From Voacanga thouarsii (Eukaryota > Streptophyta > Magnoliopsida > Gentianales > Apocynaceae), in contig JANUWF010001491.1 of NCBI GenBank assembly GCA_026120185.1, positions 1,550,001 to 1,614,000 on the forward strand: a stretch of DNA of 64,000 nt. Direction: 5' to 3'. The notes beneath the pieces were generated by a model. That model did no database searches. It saw only the letters and a program-made list of their open reading frames with translations, and was not told the DNA's origin. The position numbers and the translations under genes are program-made. Numbering within the stretch: position 1 is the first letter of the stretch; each line of letters opens with the position of its first letter. Of this stretch, positions 11,512 to 22,425 are shown in pieces.

Positions 11512-13310
11512 TGTTGGAAAGTATGCCGTCAAAGACTATGTATTTTGTATTAACATATTGCAATAAGATGTTTATTCATTTAATACAGTTTGTTTCTTAT
11601 ATTTATGCATATTTAAAGGTCCAAGTAGGACAAAGTAATAGTCAACGTATTGAGTCGTTCTATATAGTAAGGTATAGACCATATGTATATGTCATATAAG
11701 TAAAATTGAGTTCTTAATCATTTGATAGAATTGGACAATTCATTAAGGTAAGACTATTATACCATGATTCTCAATAAGGAATGGTTTACCTTAAATTAGT
11801 GAGTAGTTCACTCACATAATTGACATAAGCGTATTTCAAATACGTAGAATTGGACCGTAGTAGTGGTCTTTTTTAAAGTACTATAATTAAAAATACCAAA
11901 CTATTACTACTACAGTGTGGACGGATACCTTTATACTTGAGTATGAGTTGGTTGACTGGAGAAGCTAGGGTTTTATACTTTGATGTAGTTTAGGTGAGAT
12001 TTCTTTTGTGGGATTAATATTCTTGTACGTTGGGTGTAGTACTCTAATTAGTTAAGATAGACTCATGCAATAGAATTTCTATGCTTCACTTAGTGAAGAT
12101 AAATTACCCCATTGTGATTGTCCAGGATAATTTAATGATCCAGGGCCCAGGGAATGTGACTCTAGACTGTGTGCTTTTGGGTAGCTTCAAATGATAAGTA
12201 AGTACATTTGAGAGAGTCATGGAATATCGTACTAGATATCTAAGGATAGTAGACGTCTTTGATATGGGTGTTAGTACATTTACCCTGTCTCATTGATGTG
12301 TGTTACATAGAGGGATATTTCCGCCATTTCACCTATTGGTCAAAGATATTACTTTAGCAATATTATTCTTGGGGTCAATATTCTCATATGGTGATTAATG
12401 GAGATATTTAAAATGATAAAATGTGGCTATTTAATAACAAGAGCATTTTGGTCATTTTAGTTGCCGTGAATAATGTCTCTTGGTCCCCAGAGTAGCTCAA
12501 GTTACCTTGGTGTTGTTTATACACAATCTGGGCTTCATAGATAATTATTTGGAAAAGAAGTAAAATTTATTCAAAGAGTTCAATTAGAATTAATTAATTA
12601 GTCTTGGGTATTAAATGAAGCTCAGAAAAGATAATTAATTAAGAGAATTGGGCTAGAATAAATTAATTAATTGGGCATATATATGTTGACATATACTGCG
12701 AGTCCAATTAGAATTAATTAATTAGTCTTTGATATTTATTGAAACCCAAAAAAGATAATTAATTAATTAAGAGGATTGGGCAAGTCTTAAATTAGTTTTT
12801 GAGCACATCACCTAGCCTATTAGGGCTTCATGTGTTTTGGCCATTAGGGCTTGAGAAAGCCCTAAGATGGCCGAATACAAGGAGAGGTAGAGAAGAAAAA
12901 AAATGACGACGTTATTTTGAGCTCTTTTCTCCCTGGAATGTGTGCCGTCTCCTTTCTCCCTCTCTGGTTTTTCGTCCTTTCTCTTCTCTCTCTATAGTAG
13001 AGTGTGTTTTGATTATCTAAAAATAGATCTCACCAAGCTAATGCCTAGATCAAGGTAGAGTCCTACTCCGTAAGATGAAAAGAAAAATCATGGAGACGCT
13101 TAATGCATAGGAATAGAAGATTGGCGGGAGTTCCAATTAAATAGCAGGCACCTTCTTCTCCCCTTCCAATGCAAGGTCTTGTGTAACCCCGCCCTTCGTT
13201 GATTAATCCGCAACCAATAAGGAAAAGTATGTACTCTCTCCTAGATGTGGCTCGAAAGACTGAAAATTTTTCGTTGCGTTTTCCTTTGATAGTTTTCCGC
13301 GATTCTTTCA
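11512..13310 (+). repeat. 5' LTR of copia A(+)
   Basis: Runs from TGTTGGAAAGTATGCC to GATTCTTTCA just before the primer site, 1799 bases. It aligns with the antisense LTRs at 44143-45890 and 60992-62714. It contains the TACGTAGAATTGGACCGTAG block and the pair of TTAATTAA repeats annotated separately. Confidence 0.92.
12583..12781 (+). repeat. paired TTAATTAA repeat within LTR A
   Basis: Two similar blocks of about 70 bases (12583-12652 and 12707-12781) each run from TTAGAATTAATTAATTAGTC to ATTGGGC, separated by a stretch with TATATGTTGACATATA. The same pair is present antisense in both LTRs of the - strand copy (44630-44840, 61480-61690), so it is a hallmark of the family. Confidence 0.8.
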
Positions 13311-13312
13311 AG

Positions 13313-13324
13313 TGGTATCAGAGA
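13313..13324 (+). other. primer binding site of copia A(+)
   Basis: TGGTATCAGAGA lies two bases after the LTR terminal CA. It matches the complement of the initiator tRNA-Met 3' end except at the last base. Confidence 0.88.
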
Positions 13325-14868
13325 CACGACTTTCATCCTAGAGCATGTATTTAGGTTAAAAGTAGAAAAATGTGGTTCCTTTACTATTAAAAAATGAATC
13401 TTTTGTGATTTCATGTGATCCCTCCTACATTACTGTCTATAGTTCATGTACGTCTCGTGGTTAGAGGCATAGGATCATGTATTCTAATGGTTTTCCAATT
13501 GTTTTTTTAGTTTTAAGTAGATTCATTGTACGCCTCATGGTTAGAGGTATAGGTTCTTGTAAAGGCTTATTTTAAATACCTAGTTTTACGTTTCTTTGTA
13601 ACCATTTAATCTGTAAAATTTTGGGGACTGGAAGAACATGATTGCTGGAATTGTTGAGGGTACGAAAAGTGGTGGAAATGCTGGATTTGTTCCAAAAATC
13701 AGCGAACTCCACAGCGGACCTGGCACTAGGTGGGCTAATCAGACCAAGCGCCAGGTCCACTCTGCCCAGTTGGGATTTTGAGAAAAACAAATTGGACCTG
13801 GTGCCAGGAGGGCCCAACGGACCAAGTTCCAAATCTACTTTGTCAAGAAGCAGTTGTGCGCAATTGGTCAAAGAAAAGGAGAGTACTGTAGAAGTTTTGT
13901 ACCTCAATTTTTTTTCTTGATATTTTCCTGTTTTTATACTATAATATGAGGTTAATTCTCTACAGTAGTTTTATTTATCTATGGATGAATAATTTGCATA
14001 AAAAAAGTGTAGTAAAGGATGGAACCACCTTAGGATTAAACGAGATCATTAATTTTTAATACATGATTTTAATCCATTGTTTGGTCACTTAAGAATAAAT
14101 GAATAGTTTAAGTATAAAAAAGTTTACTTTTGATAGTATGCTTATTTTGCTTTTGTGATCAAATGCACGAGTTCTTGTGAGACCAAAGTCTCATTAGATA
14201 GGACAGTTTTTTGATAAAACATTTTAATCTAAGAAACTTAAAAAAAAAAAAAAAAAGTTTGTGGTCTTTTCTCTTAAAGGATGTAATCCTTGACATAGAG
14301 AATAGTAGTGAATTTTAGACTTTTACTAAAGTTAATTAAACCATAAGATTATGGAAAACAGTTTTGGATGAAAACTCTATTTTCAATAAATGATTAAGTG
14401 GGAGAGGGGTTCCAATGACCCCATGGCTTCCATCATAACTCTCCTTAGACATAGTAGATTTTCTCATGTTATTCTGAGTATGACTCCTTATAGGATGGAT
14501 TTCCACAAGTATCTAGAACTAATGGAAGTGTGAAATTAAAAGCCTTGGGTATTTGATAGAATTGACCAACCTACATTAGAGGTTCTTAGTATCAGATTGC
14601 CGGTAGGTGGTGTGAATTATTGGCCATCCTATCAGTGGAACATTTTTTAGAGCATTACTTACTTTAGGAAGTTTTGATTCGTGATTGTTATACACTTAAC
14701 TTAGAAAGCTATTAATCTTCCTAAGAAGCTCTGTTTGCTTTTCCAAGATAAACTATTTATATTATTGATAATAGTTTTAAGAGTTATCCATTATCAAAGA
14801 AATAGTATAAAGAATGAGTATTTTATTTTTGGCAAACTAAATGAATGTTTTTTTGCAATATTTTAGAA
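13325..14868 (+). other. copia A(+) untranslated leader with repeats
   Basis: About 1.5 kb without a convincing gene. It holds two palindromic modules at 13717 and 13795 (GGACCTGGC...GCCAGGTCC type), a duplicated CATGTACGTCTCGTGGTTAGAGG phrase (about 13447 and 13528) and an A run at 14240-14257. It ends in TTTTAG directly before the gag ATG. Confidence 0.8.
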
Positions 14869-15650
14869 ATGTCCGATTTCAGTCTATTGTCAATCATTCT
14901 CAAGGAGAATAAGTTGACAGGCCCAAATTATGTGGAATGAAAAAAGAACATGAACATAATACTTACTATCGAGGAGTACAAGTATGTTCTTACGGATCAG
15001 TCTCTTGAGATTTAGGAAGAATCTACTGATCAAGAGCGAGAGGCCAAGAAGGCATGGAAGAAAGCCGATGAGATGGCTAAGTGCTATGTTGGCTTCCATG
15101 TCTTGTGTGCTCTAATCTAAGCATTAGCACATGGCCTTTGTGTACAATGTGGATTTGTCACTGTGTACTATGTTTGTTGACAAGAGCCAGCTTGCAAGGT
15201 AAGAAGCTCTTAGGGCAATTATGAATACTAGGATGGCTGAGGGGCCATCGGTTGAAGAGCATCTGCTCAAGATGGTTCGTTACTTTGAGAAAGCTGAGGT
15301 CCTAGGCGCGATAATAGATCCTGAGAGCCAAATTGACATGGTTCTTAAAATTCTGTCTGATTCAAATTCTCAGTTCAAGTTGAATTACAACATGAACAAG
15401 TTGGATATGAATCTCACGGAGCTTACGAAAGAGCTCCAGGCGACCAAAAAGATTATGAAGTCTGTGTCAAAGGTTTTGGTCTCTTGTTCTGCTTCTTCTT
15501 CTGAAATTAAGGCAAAGCTTAAGAAATTGAAGAAGAGAAAGGCCTAGAACAATGCAGGGGCCTAACCCAAAGCATTTGGTCAAGCCAAGATAAGCCCAAA
15601 GGCAAATGCTTCAAGTATGGCAAGAAGGGGCATTGGAAGAAAGATTGTCC
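14869..15650 (+). pseudogene. gag: copia gag, multiple lesions
   Basis: The ATG at 14869 begins MSDFSLLSIILKENKLTGPN, which matches the family start. The tryptophan of the VDWK motif is a TGA at 14938-14940, and further stops and a frame change follow. A better preserved segment (15221-15547) has EEHLLKMVRYFEKAE and FKLNYNMNKLDMNL. The zinc knuckle at about 15603-15650 reads CFKYGKKGHWKKDC, with the second cysteine replaced by tyrosine. Not translatable as a whole. Confidence 0.88.
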
Positions 15651-17450
15651 GACCTTTTTAGCTATGACTACTTTAGGTATTGCTTTATACATAGAGTCTA
15701 TTTTGATGGTTGGATCAATATCTTCCTAGATATTTGATCCTAGAGCCACTGACCATGTTTATAATTTTTTGTATGGGTTCAGAAGGATAAGGAGACTCAA
15801 CAAAGGTGAGTATGGACTTCAAGTAGATAATAGAGCACGAATATGGGCTGAAGCAGTCGGGGGTCTTGAGCTTATTTTTTATTGAAATTAAAAGTTAATT
15901 TTAAAACATATTTTATATGTTTGTTGTTTGAAACGGAATTTGATTTCAGTTTTTAAATTGATGAATCAATGATATTCTATTTCTTTTCATTCTAGTGTTT
16001 CTATCTATAGAGATTGTAATTTAATTTGTACAGAAACATGTATAGGAATCTCTTTTATATATATCCTATTAGAAATCAAGTAATCTAAACTCGATAATAA
16101 AAAGAGAAATGCCATATCAAATGACTCGTATTTGTAGTATTTAAGATTAGGACATATAAATCCCAATTGGATTTAGAGGCTAATCCATGATGGGCATTTA
16201 GGTTCGCTGGGATTGGAAGAATGGCCTCAGTGTGAATTTTTCCTTAAAGGTAAAATGCCTTTACCAAAAAGGTAGATAGATCAATGAAAATACTAGCACT
16301 AGTTCATACAGATGTTTGTGGTACCATGACTACACTAGTTAGAGGAGGCTACGAATACTTCATCACTTTCACATATGATCACACTCGTTTTGGTTACATT
16401 TATCTGATGAGGTGCAAGTCTAATTTTTTTGATAAATTCAAGGAGTTTAAGGCTAAAGTGGAGCGTTAAATAGGTAAATTAATTAAAACTTCAAATCAGA
16501 TAGTGGTAAAGAGTACGCCATCGATGAGTTTAAGGACTATTCGATAGATCATGATAGAGTATCTCTGTTAATTGTGCTTGGGACTCCCCAACAGAACGGA
16601 GTAGCTAAGAGAAGAAATAGAACTTTGATGAGAATGGTCAGAAGCATGATGGGTCATGCATCACTTCCTATTTCTTTATGGGGATATGACTTAGAAACAA
16701 CGGCATATATTTTGAATTTGAGGCCTTCCAAATCAATACCTAGGACACCTTATAAGATATAGACTAGACAAAACCCCAATTTGAATCATCTCAAGATATA
16801 GAGATGTCCAGCTTATGTGCTGAGAAAAAGAGGTAAGCTAGAACCAAGATCAGAGTTATGGTACTTTGTTCGGTATCTAAAAGGAACAATATGTGGATAT
16901 TTCTATCATCCTCAAGAGCATAAAGGATGAACAAGTTACATCCACCACGGGTTTAAGCAAAATAGAGTTAGAAGAGAAGATGGTCACTAATTCAATTTAA
17001 TGTACTTCTAACACCCTAATTTAGGAACTAAGAGAAATACTATCAGATGTTCCTATACAAACTCAGTCGCATTGTAGTGGGTGGATCACAAGAGTTCTAG
17101 AAAGGTCGACCGTAGAGATCTGTGATCTAATTTCTGATAATTAGGAACAAGATCCCACTAGATGTGAGGAGGCTATTGATGATGTTGATGCAGATAAATG
17201 GCAGCTAGCCATGAATGCCGAGATTGAGTCTATGTATCTTAATCAGGTCTGGGATCTTATTATTGTGCCTGATAGGGTAAAACTCATTGGGTGTAATTGG
17301 GTATACAAGAGGAAGAGGGGTGCCGATAGAAAGATTGAAACCTATAAAGTAAGGTTGGTTGCTAAAGGTTATTCTCAGAAAAAAATGGATCGATTATAAG
17401 AAAAGCTTTTCGGCAGTAGTTATGATTATGTCTATCTGAATTCTCTTATT
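15651..17450 (+). pseudogene. pol: copia pol, decayed and truncated
   Basis: Protease is recognisable but dead: the conserved tryptophan is TAG at 15727-15729 and the active-site DSGA reads DPRA. The integrase core appears in pieces: [10 protein letters not shown] at about 16290-16320, then a frameshift, then [16 protein letters not shown] at 16577-16625, where the Glu of VAER is Lys. Early reverse transcriptase is at 17211-17399 ([26 protein letters not shown] type). Homology stops near 17450, at the motif just after the [12 protein letters not shown] region. It is much more decayed than the copy at 1-4133. Confidence 0.88.
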
Positions 17451-18652
17451 TTTCAACTTATTTTTCAAGGCTTGTTGGTATGTTTGTTGATATGTGTTAG
17501 TTTGGTAGAGATATTATTTACCTTTCTTCTTGGGAATTCTACTTAATACTTTTCTAGGAAAGTTATTTTTATATGCACTTAGATATTGGGCATGATATAG
17601 ACTAAGTTTGCATATGTGAGTTAATCTTGTTTATGCCTTTGAAAATGTTATAATGCTTAATTACTTGAAAATGGATTAAAACATAGTGATGAAATATGGA
17701 ATGTGGGTCACTATCTTAACTCTAGTCTCTTGGAAATTTTCCATTCATTAATTCATTTGTGTTGTGTGTTGTATTATAGAAATCTCCCATTACTTGTTGT
17801 ATTTTTCAGTAAAGAACAAATTAAGAGCAAGAGGCAAGTTGCATAATGCACCTACCAATATGAGAAGAAAAAAAGGCTCTAGGAATGCAAAATGCATGTC
17901 CCATAATGAAAAACATCGTGTGATGAAAGAATTTGAAAAAGTAAGAAGAGAAATAAAGAAAAAAAAGAAAAAAAAATGCAAGGGATGCAAAAGAGAACTT
18001 AAGTTCAAATTAGTATAAATGCATTCCCTTTATAAAAAGAAAGAGAAAAATGATGAAAAAATGAGAGGCTCATAACTTGCCAATTCAAATCGAAATGTGT
18101 TGTTGTATTTTTGTATTAAAGTATAAAGTCTTGTTGTATTGTAGTGTAACATATTTAATACTTGGTACTTGGGGAAAGCCATGAGACTTAGTGAGTTGTT
18201 TGATCCTATCTCATATGAATCACTGTGTTTGAATTCTTAATTAGAGAAGTATAGTGAATCACATTTATTGGGCCTATACTTGTCTAATTTCACTTTGAGC
18301 TTTTTGGTTATGTCTAGCTTAAGATAAAGGCACACATGGGATTAACTTGGATAGATTGGTGCCGAGATAATTCTAAAGTGGAGGAAGAAATAATCTCTTT
18401 ATCATTTTGATCTTACTGCAAATATGTTATGTTGTTATTGTAAATTCACCTAGAATGCTTTGTAGATTATTTGTCATCTTATTTGTAAATTAGTTATTCT
18501 TTGTCATTTTGAAAGAATGTATTGTTCTTAGTATGTACACTAGTTTTGTTGTAAATAAATGTTGGATGCTAGATTTGTATATTAGTCAAATTCTTTGTTT
18601 ACTAGTAAGTGTGGTTTGCTTAAGAAAAAGCAAAGGTTTATGTGTGGAGGTA
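17451..18652 (+). other. gypsy 3' untranslated region, no clear gene
   Basis: Between the truncated copia and LTR C there is about 1.2 kb without a recognisable protein. A lysine-rich reading at 17764-18018 is low complexity and I do not call it a gene. The text resembles the long region between pol and the 3' LTR of some plant gypsy elements. It ends in the purine-rich TGTGTGGAGGTA just before TGTGATCA. Confidence 0.5.
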
Positions 18653-19999
18653 TGTGATCAGGGCTTATTGTATACATATTTCTAATGTTTTTATGCTTTA
18701 ATTTTGATATTCTCATGTTGAAATCATGACTTAGCACACCATTTTCATCTTCTTTTTGTAAGACAAAAAGAAAATACCAGTTGGGATAATAATGGAGAAA
18801 TTGAAGAAAATAAAGCAAAACGGATAAATTGCACAACAAAAGTGACAGCCAAAGAAAGACCAAATTCCCTAGGCCATCCAGAGCAAAAGCCAGAATACCA
18901 TTGTTTAGCGCAAAGACAGGCAAGGGAACTTTAAATTCCCAAGGTCACACAGTGATAGGAATCCATCCAAATAATATGCTAAAGCTAAACAAGGGAGATG
19001 AAACTACAAGCTACACTTCATGGCACTTTCGGAGAATCTAAGACATGAAGGCTTACAGCAGAGAATTCAAGCAAAACCAACCAACAAGCCAAAGAACATG
19101 AAGAGCATGAAGATATCGTTGCCAAAGGGAAGGCCAAAGAAAGCTACATTTGCCCAACAATTTATGTGGAAAGCCAAAGGAACATAAGAGAAAGGTTGAG
19201 GACAAGAAAAAAACGAACCAGCTGTGCAACAATGCTCACTCGGTAAGAGGCCTAAGAAGGCTACCTGCTGCTAAGTCTACATGGCCTACTGCCCAATAAT
19301 TTTGCAAATTAATCCCAGTGACCAGGTCCAAGAAGGCCATCTGGTGCCGGGTCACTTCGAACAACACCCTACTTTTGCTCATTTTTTCCCTTTTTGTTTT
19401 ATTTTATTCCCAATTAAATTCCCATGGCTTTTATTTTGTAATAGGGATATTTTAGACATTTTAAAGGATTAAATGGATGAGATTGAAGCTCACCTTAGTT
19501 AGGTTTAGATGCCTATATATATGGCATTATAACATTTTAAATATAAGTTGGATAATGTTATTGAAATCAAAAGACAGGCTTGAGAGAGTTCTTTGAGGGT
19601 TCTTCCATAAAAGGCAAGACCATTCTTAGGATTCCATTCCTTACCTTTGATTTGTGTCTATAATGTTATAAGCATACATCAAACTAACCTATCAATATAG
19701 AATCTCAGTTTCTTTCTAATCTAAATGTCTAAAGTAGAGGTTATCTTTAGTTACCTAGTTTATCTACTTCAATTGGTCTTGACTATTAGTTTGGTTAAGG
19801 GTTCTTGGATATGAATTTGTTGACTTAATTCTCATTTCTACAGTGCTAAGTTATTTATTTTGGCATAGGGTCCTAGTATTTGAACTGGGTATCTTATTTC
19901 TTCACTAATTTCACAATTTTGAGCTCTTAATTGGATCTTGCATTTTATCTCAAATTTAGCCATGAAATTCATTGAGAAATCAAACACAGGATCATATCA
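18653..19999 (+). repeat. LTR of gypsy C, copy 1
   Basis: Runs from TGTGATCAGGGC to GGATCATATCA, followed by a primer site. The part from about 18950 to the end is repeated at 28582-29622. A TATA box is at about 19513-19522 (CTATATATATGG), matched by one at 29137-29146 in the second copy. A GACCAGGTCC...GGTGCCGGGTC module is at about 19320-19354. The left boundary is inferred from TG plus the purine tract. Confidence 0.75.
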
Positions 20000-20006
20000 A
20001 AGAGTT

Positions 20007-20018
20007 TGGTATCAAAGC
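20007..20018 (+). other. primer binding site of gypsy C
   Basis: TGGTATCAAAGC lies seven bases after the LTR terminal CA, with one mismatch to the usual tRNA-iMet primer site. The context GATCATATCAAAGAGTT recurs at 62850 in unit D. Confidence 0.7.
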
Positions 20019-20772
20019 AAGGAAGCTTTGTTTCTCATTAATGCTTGAAGACATTAAATAAGGCTTCGAAATTTGTCAATCCCATAACTGAAAATTGTGC
20101 TACAAAAAGGTTAAGTTTTCTTTGATTTTTATTCTTTTTTATATGTTTAACTTGTGCCTTGTTGATAGTACAAACATTGTGGATTGAAAATTTCTTGTTG
20201 TTTGTTGATTTTGGGGGCTAAAATTACTTCAAATTTTTGTTGTATCTTGAGTTTCGAAAATTGCCTACAAAGTTTTTGATATTTTGCTAGAATGAACTTT
20301 TTACTTGAAATTGTGGCTAAAACTTTGTGAACACTTCCTATAGTTGATTTTATATCATTTCAAGTAATTTTAGGACATTTCTTGTCCATTGAGATCAACT
20401 TAGTTTCTAAATTCTTACTTTGGCTCTTGAATGCCATATTCCATGAACTCCTTGTGTTATGTTGAAAATTCTTGCTGGGTCTTGTCCATTTACCCATTCC
20501 CTAGTTAATTTTGTTGAACTTCTTGAATTCATTGAATCTTCTTGATTGATATAAACTCCTTGAGGCTCATTGTTGGTTGTTAATCTACTTCTACCATTTG
20601 TCATCTAGTCGGTTGTCCTTAGAAAGTTAGTGGATTTGTCAAAGTTTGGACTAATTCCTAAGAAATTGTGGAGACTTTTGTGGGAAGAACTTGTTGAGTA
20701 CTTGAGTGAATTGGAAAAGGTGAAGGAGAGCATATTTACATAAAAGCCAAAGACAGCTAAACACGAAAGTGA

Positions 20773-21558
20773 GTGCAAACGCACAAGGGAGTGCTTCTAA
20801 GGAAATTATTCTTCTATCTAAACCTTCTAAGAAAAATACCAACAAAATGTCCTACGACTCTTTTGTTATTCAGTGCTGCTTTCGAAAGTCTCAATGCAAA
20901 AATGGATGAGATGAGGAGAGATTTAACTGAATTACAAACCAACCAAGGCCAAGGCTCAATCGTTGCACAAAGAAAATGTTATAGAGAACAAGATTGCCCT
21001 TGGAGAAGAGAGGGAAACAATGTTGTGAGTGGTAGTCTTGTAGAGGAATTAGGCTTATATGTAACGAAACATCCTTATCCCTATAGATTGCAATGGTTCC
21101 ATGATAGTAAGAAGTTGAGGATGAACAAACAAGTGTTGTTGACAATTGAAATGGGGAACTATCAGGATGAAATTGTTTGTGATGTAGTCCTTATACAAGC
21201 TAGCCACTTAATTTTGGTAAGGCCATGACAATTTGATAGGAGTTTGTTGCATGACGGAAGGAGAAATTCCTACTTAGTTATCAAGGGAAGCAAGCTATAT
21301 ACTCTTCTATCTCTACCCCCAAGTGAGATGAGAGAAGTGAAAAGGAAAATGAGGGATAATGAGGAAAAGAAAAGTGTGGTAGGAGACCTTCCAAAGAAAG
21401 AAAATGATGAAGGAATAGAAAGAGTGCAAAAGGAGTCCTCAAAACAAGAGAGAGAAAAAGAGGAGAATGAAAAAAAGAGAGAAGGTGGAGATAAGAGTGA
21501 CTCTTTTGTGCTTAAAAAGATGAAAACAAAGAGGGAGAAGCTACAAAAAGAAGAGTGA
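20773..21558 (+). pseudogene. gypsy gag/protease remnant
   Basis: Codons 20773-21228 begin with a gag-like coiled segment (FESLNAKMDEMRRDLTELQT) and then jump to a retropepsin-like domain of the gypsy type: NNVVSGSLVEELGL, HPYPYRLQW, KQVLLTIEMG and CDVVLIQASHLILVRP. The tryptophan expected after GRP is TGA at 21226-21228, and the same frame resumes with QFDRSLLHDGR and a charged tail rich in Lys and Glu up to 21558. The middle of gag appears deleted, because the zinc knuckle is missing. Three bases after the last stop the CACTA terminus begins, so the rest of pol is lost or displaced. The 20019-20772 stretch is leader without coding signal; part of it (20690-20800) aligns with 63600-63700 in unit D. 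Confidence 0.75.
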
Positions 21559-21561
21559 AAA

Positions 21562-22090
21562 CACTACTAGAAAATGGTGTATCAGCCACGGAATTTGGCC
21601 ACGGAATTCATGCGTGGCTGATTACCCACACAACACCAACGGATCAGCCACGGATTAAATATCGTGGCTGATTCATGGCTGATATGTGGGAGAATTCGAT
21701 TAAGGTTGTCAAGGAAAAATTCGTGGCTGATCCGTATCTGATCACCTACGGATCAGCCACGAAAATATTTAAAAATTTTCTAAAAATTATTTGTGGATGA
21801 TCTGTGGTTGATTTGCTATGAATTAGCCACAGTTTTTTTTTAAATGTCATTATATAATCAAATATTTTCGTGGTCGATACGTTGCTGATCAGCCACGGAA
21901 ATTTTTTGTGGCTTATTCGCACCTGATTTGATATGAATCAGCAATGGAATATTTTTTAAAAATTCAAAATTTTTTGTAAAAAATCTGTGGCTGATTTGTA
22001 GCAAATCTGCTGCGAATCAGCCACGACATATTTTTGAAATTTTTTTTAATTATGGCGTGGCTGATCCGTGGCTATATAGCCACAAAATAG
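21562..22090. repeat. CACTA left terminus and subterminal repeats
   Basis: The terminus CACTACTAGAAAATGG is typical of the CACTA superfamily. It is followed by many copies of ATCAGCCACGGA and its complement TCCGTGGCTGAT in both orientations, for example at 21590, 21642, 21669, 21721, 21756, 21889, 22017 and 22056. In this superfamily such motifs bind the element-encoded accessory protein and bring the ends together. Confidence 0.9.
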
Positions 22091-22209
22091 CCATAGAAAA
22101 TTCCCTTGCGGATGTACAAATTATAGGGCATATCTCAATTCCATTTCTGGCAACAAATTATCCTCAATTCCATCGGCCTTTCCTTCTTCTATTTGCCAGA
22201 CCCATTTCC

Positions 22210-22420
22210 CTTGCTTTGATCCCGCACCTCGTTGCCGTCGCCATCGCCGTCACTTTTGTCGCGCTGGTCCTTGCCGTTCGCCGTCGCCGTCACCGTCACT
22301 CTTGCGAGCTGGTCCTTGCTGTTCGCCGTCGCCGTCGTGCGTTGGTCCTCGCTGTTCGCCGCCGCAGAGGTGCCTCCCCAAGGGAGTCTGCTCCCACTGT
22401 TTGCCGTCGCAGAGGTAACT
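22210..22420 (+). repeat. GC-rich CGCCGT tandem repeat
   Basis: A stretch rich in CGCCGTCGCCGTC with a longer unit of the form GCTGGTCCTTGC-GTTCGCCGTCGCC repeated three to four times. Two frames stay open through it (22057-22425 and 22232-22489), but the predicted products are simple Arg-rich or Ala/Val-rich repeats, so I do not call a gene. It contrasts strongly with the AT-rich surroundings and may be a transcribed 5' region or captured host DNA. Confidence 0.7.
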
Positions 22421-22425
22421 CATAG

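Larger units (their letters stand above)
11512..17450 (+). mobile_element. Ty1/copia retrotransposon A(+), 3' truncated
   Basis: 5' LTR, primer site, leader, gag and pol up to early reverse transcriptase are present. Homology ends near 17450, so the rest of reverse transcriptase, RNase H and the 3' LTR are absent. It is the same family as the - strand copy at 44143-62714. The five bases before the LTR are CTAAT, but no partner is available to test a duplication. Confidence 0.92.
17451..21561 (+). mobile_element. Ty3/gypsy unit C: 3'UTR-LTR-leader-gag/PR
   Basis: A polypurine-like stretch precedes the LTR at 18653-19999, and a primer site plus gag/protease follow it, so internal sequence lies on both sides of one LTR. 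The right side is cut at 21561 by the CACTA element. The left side abuts the truncated copia A(+). The LTR has a second copy at 28560-29622. Confidence 0.7.

Noticed and set aside
17764..18018. Lysine-rich 84-codon reading frame
   Set aside because: Low-complexity AAAGAA-rich sequence in a gypsy 3'UTR-like region, with no domain and no conservation visible in the other units.
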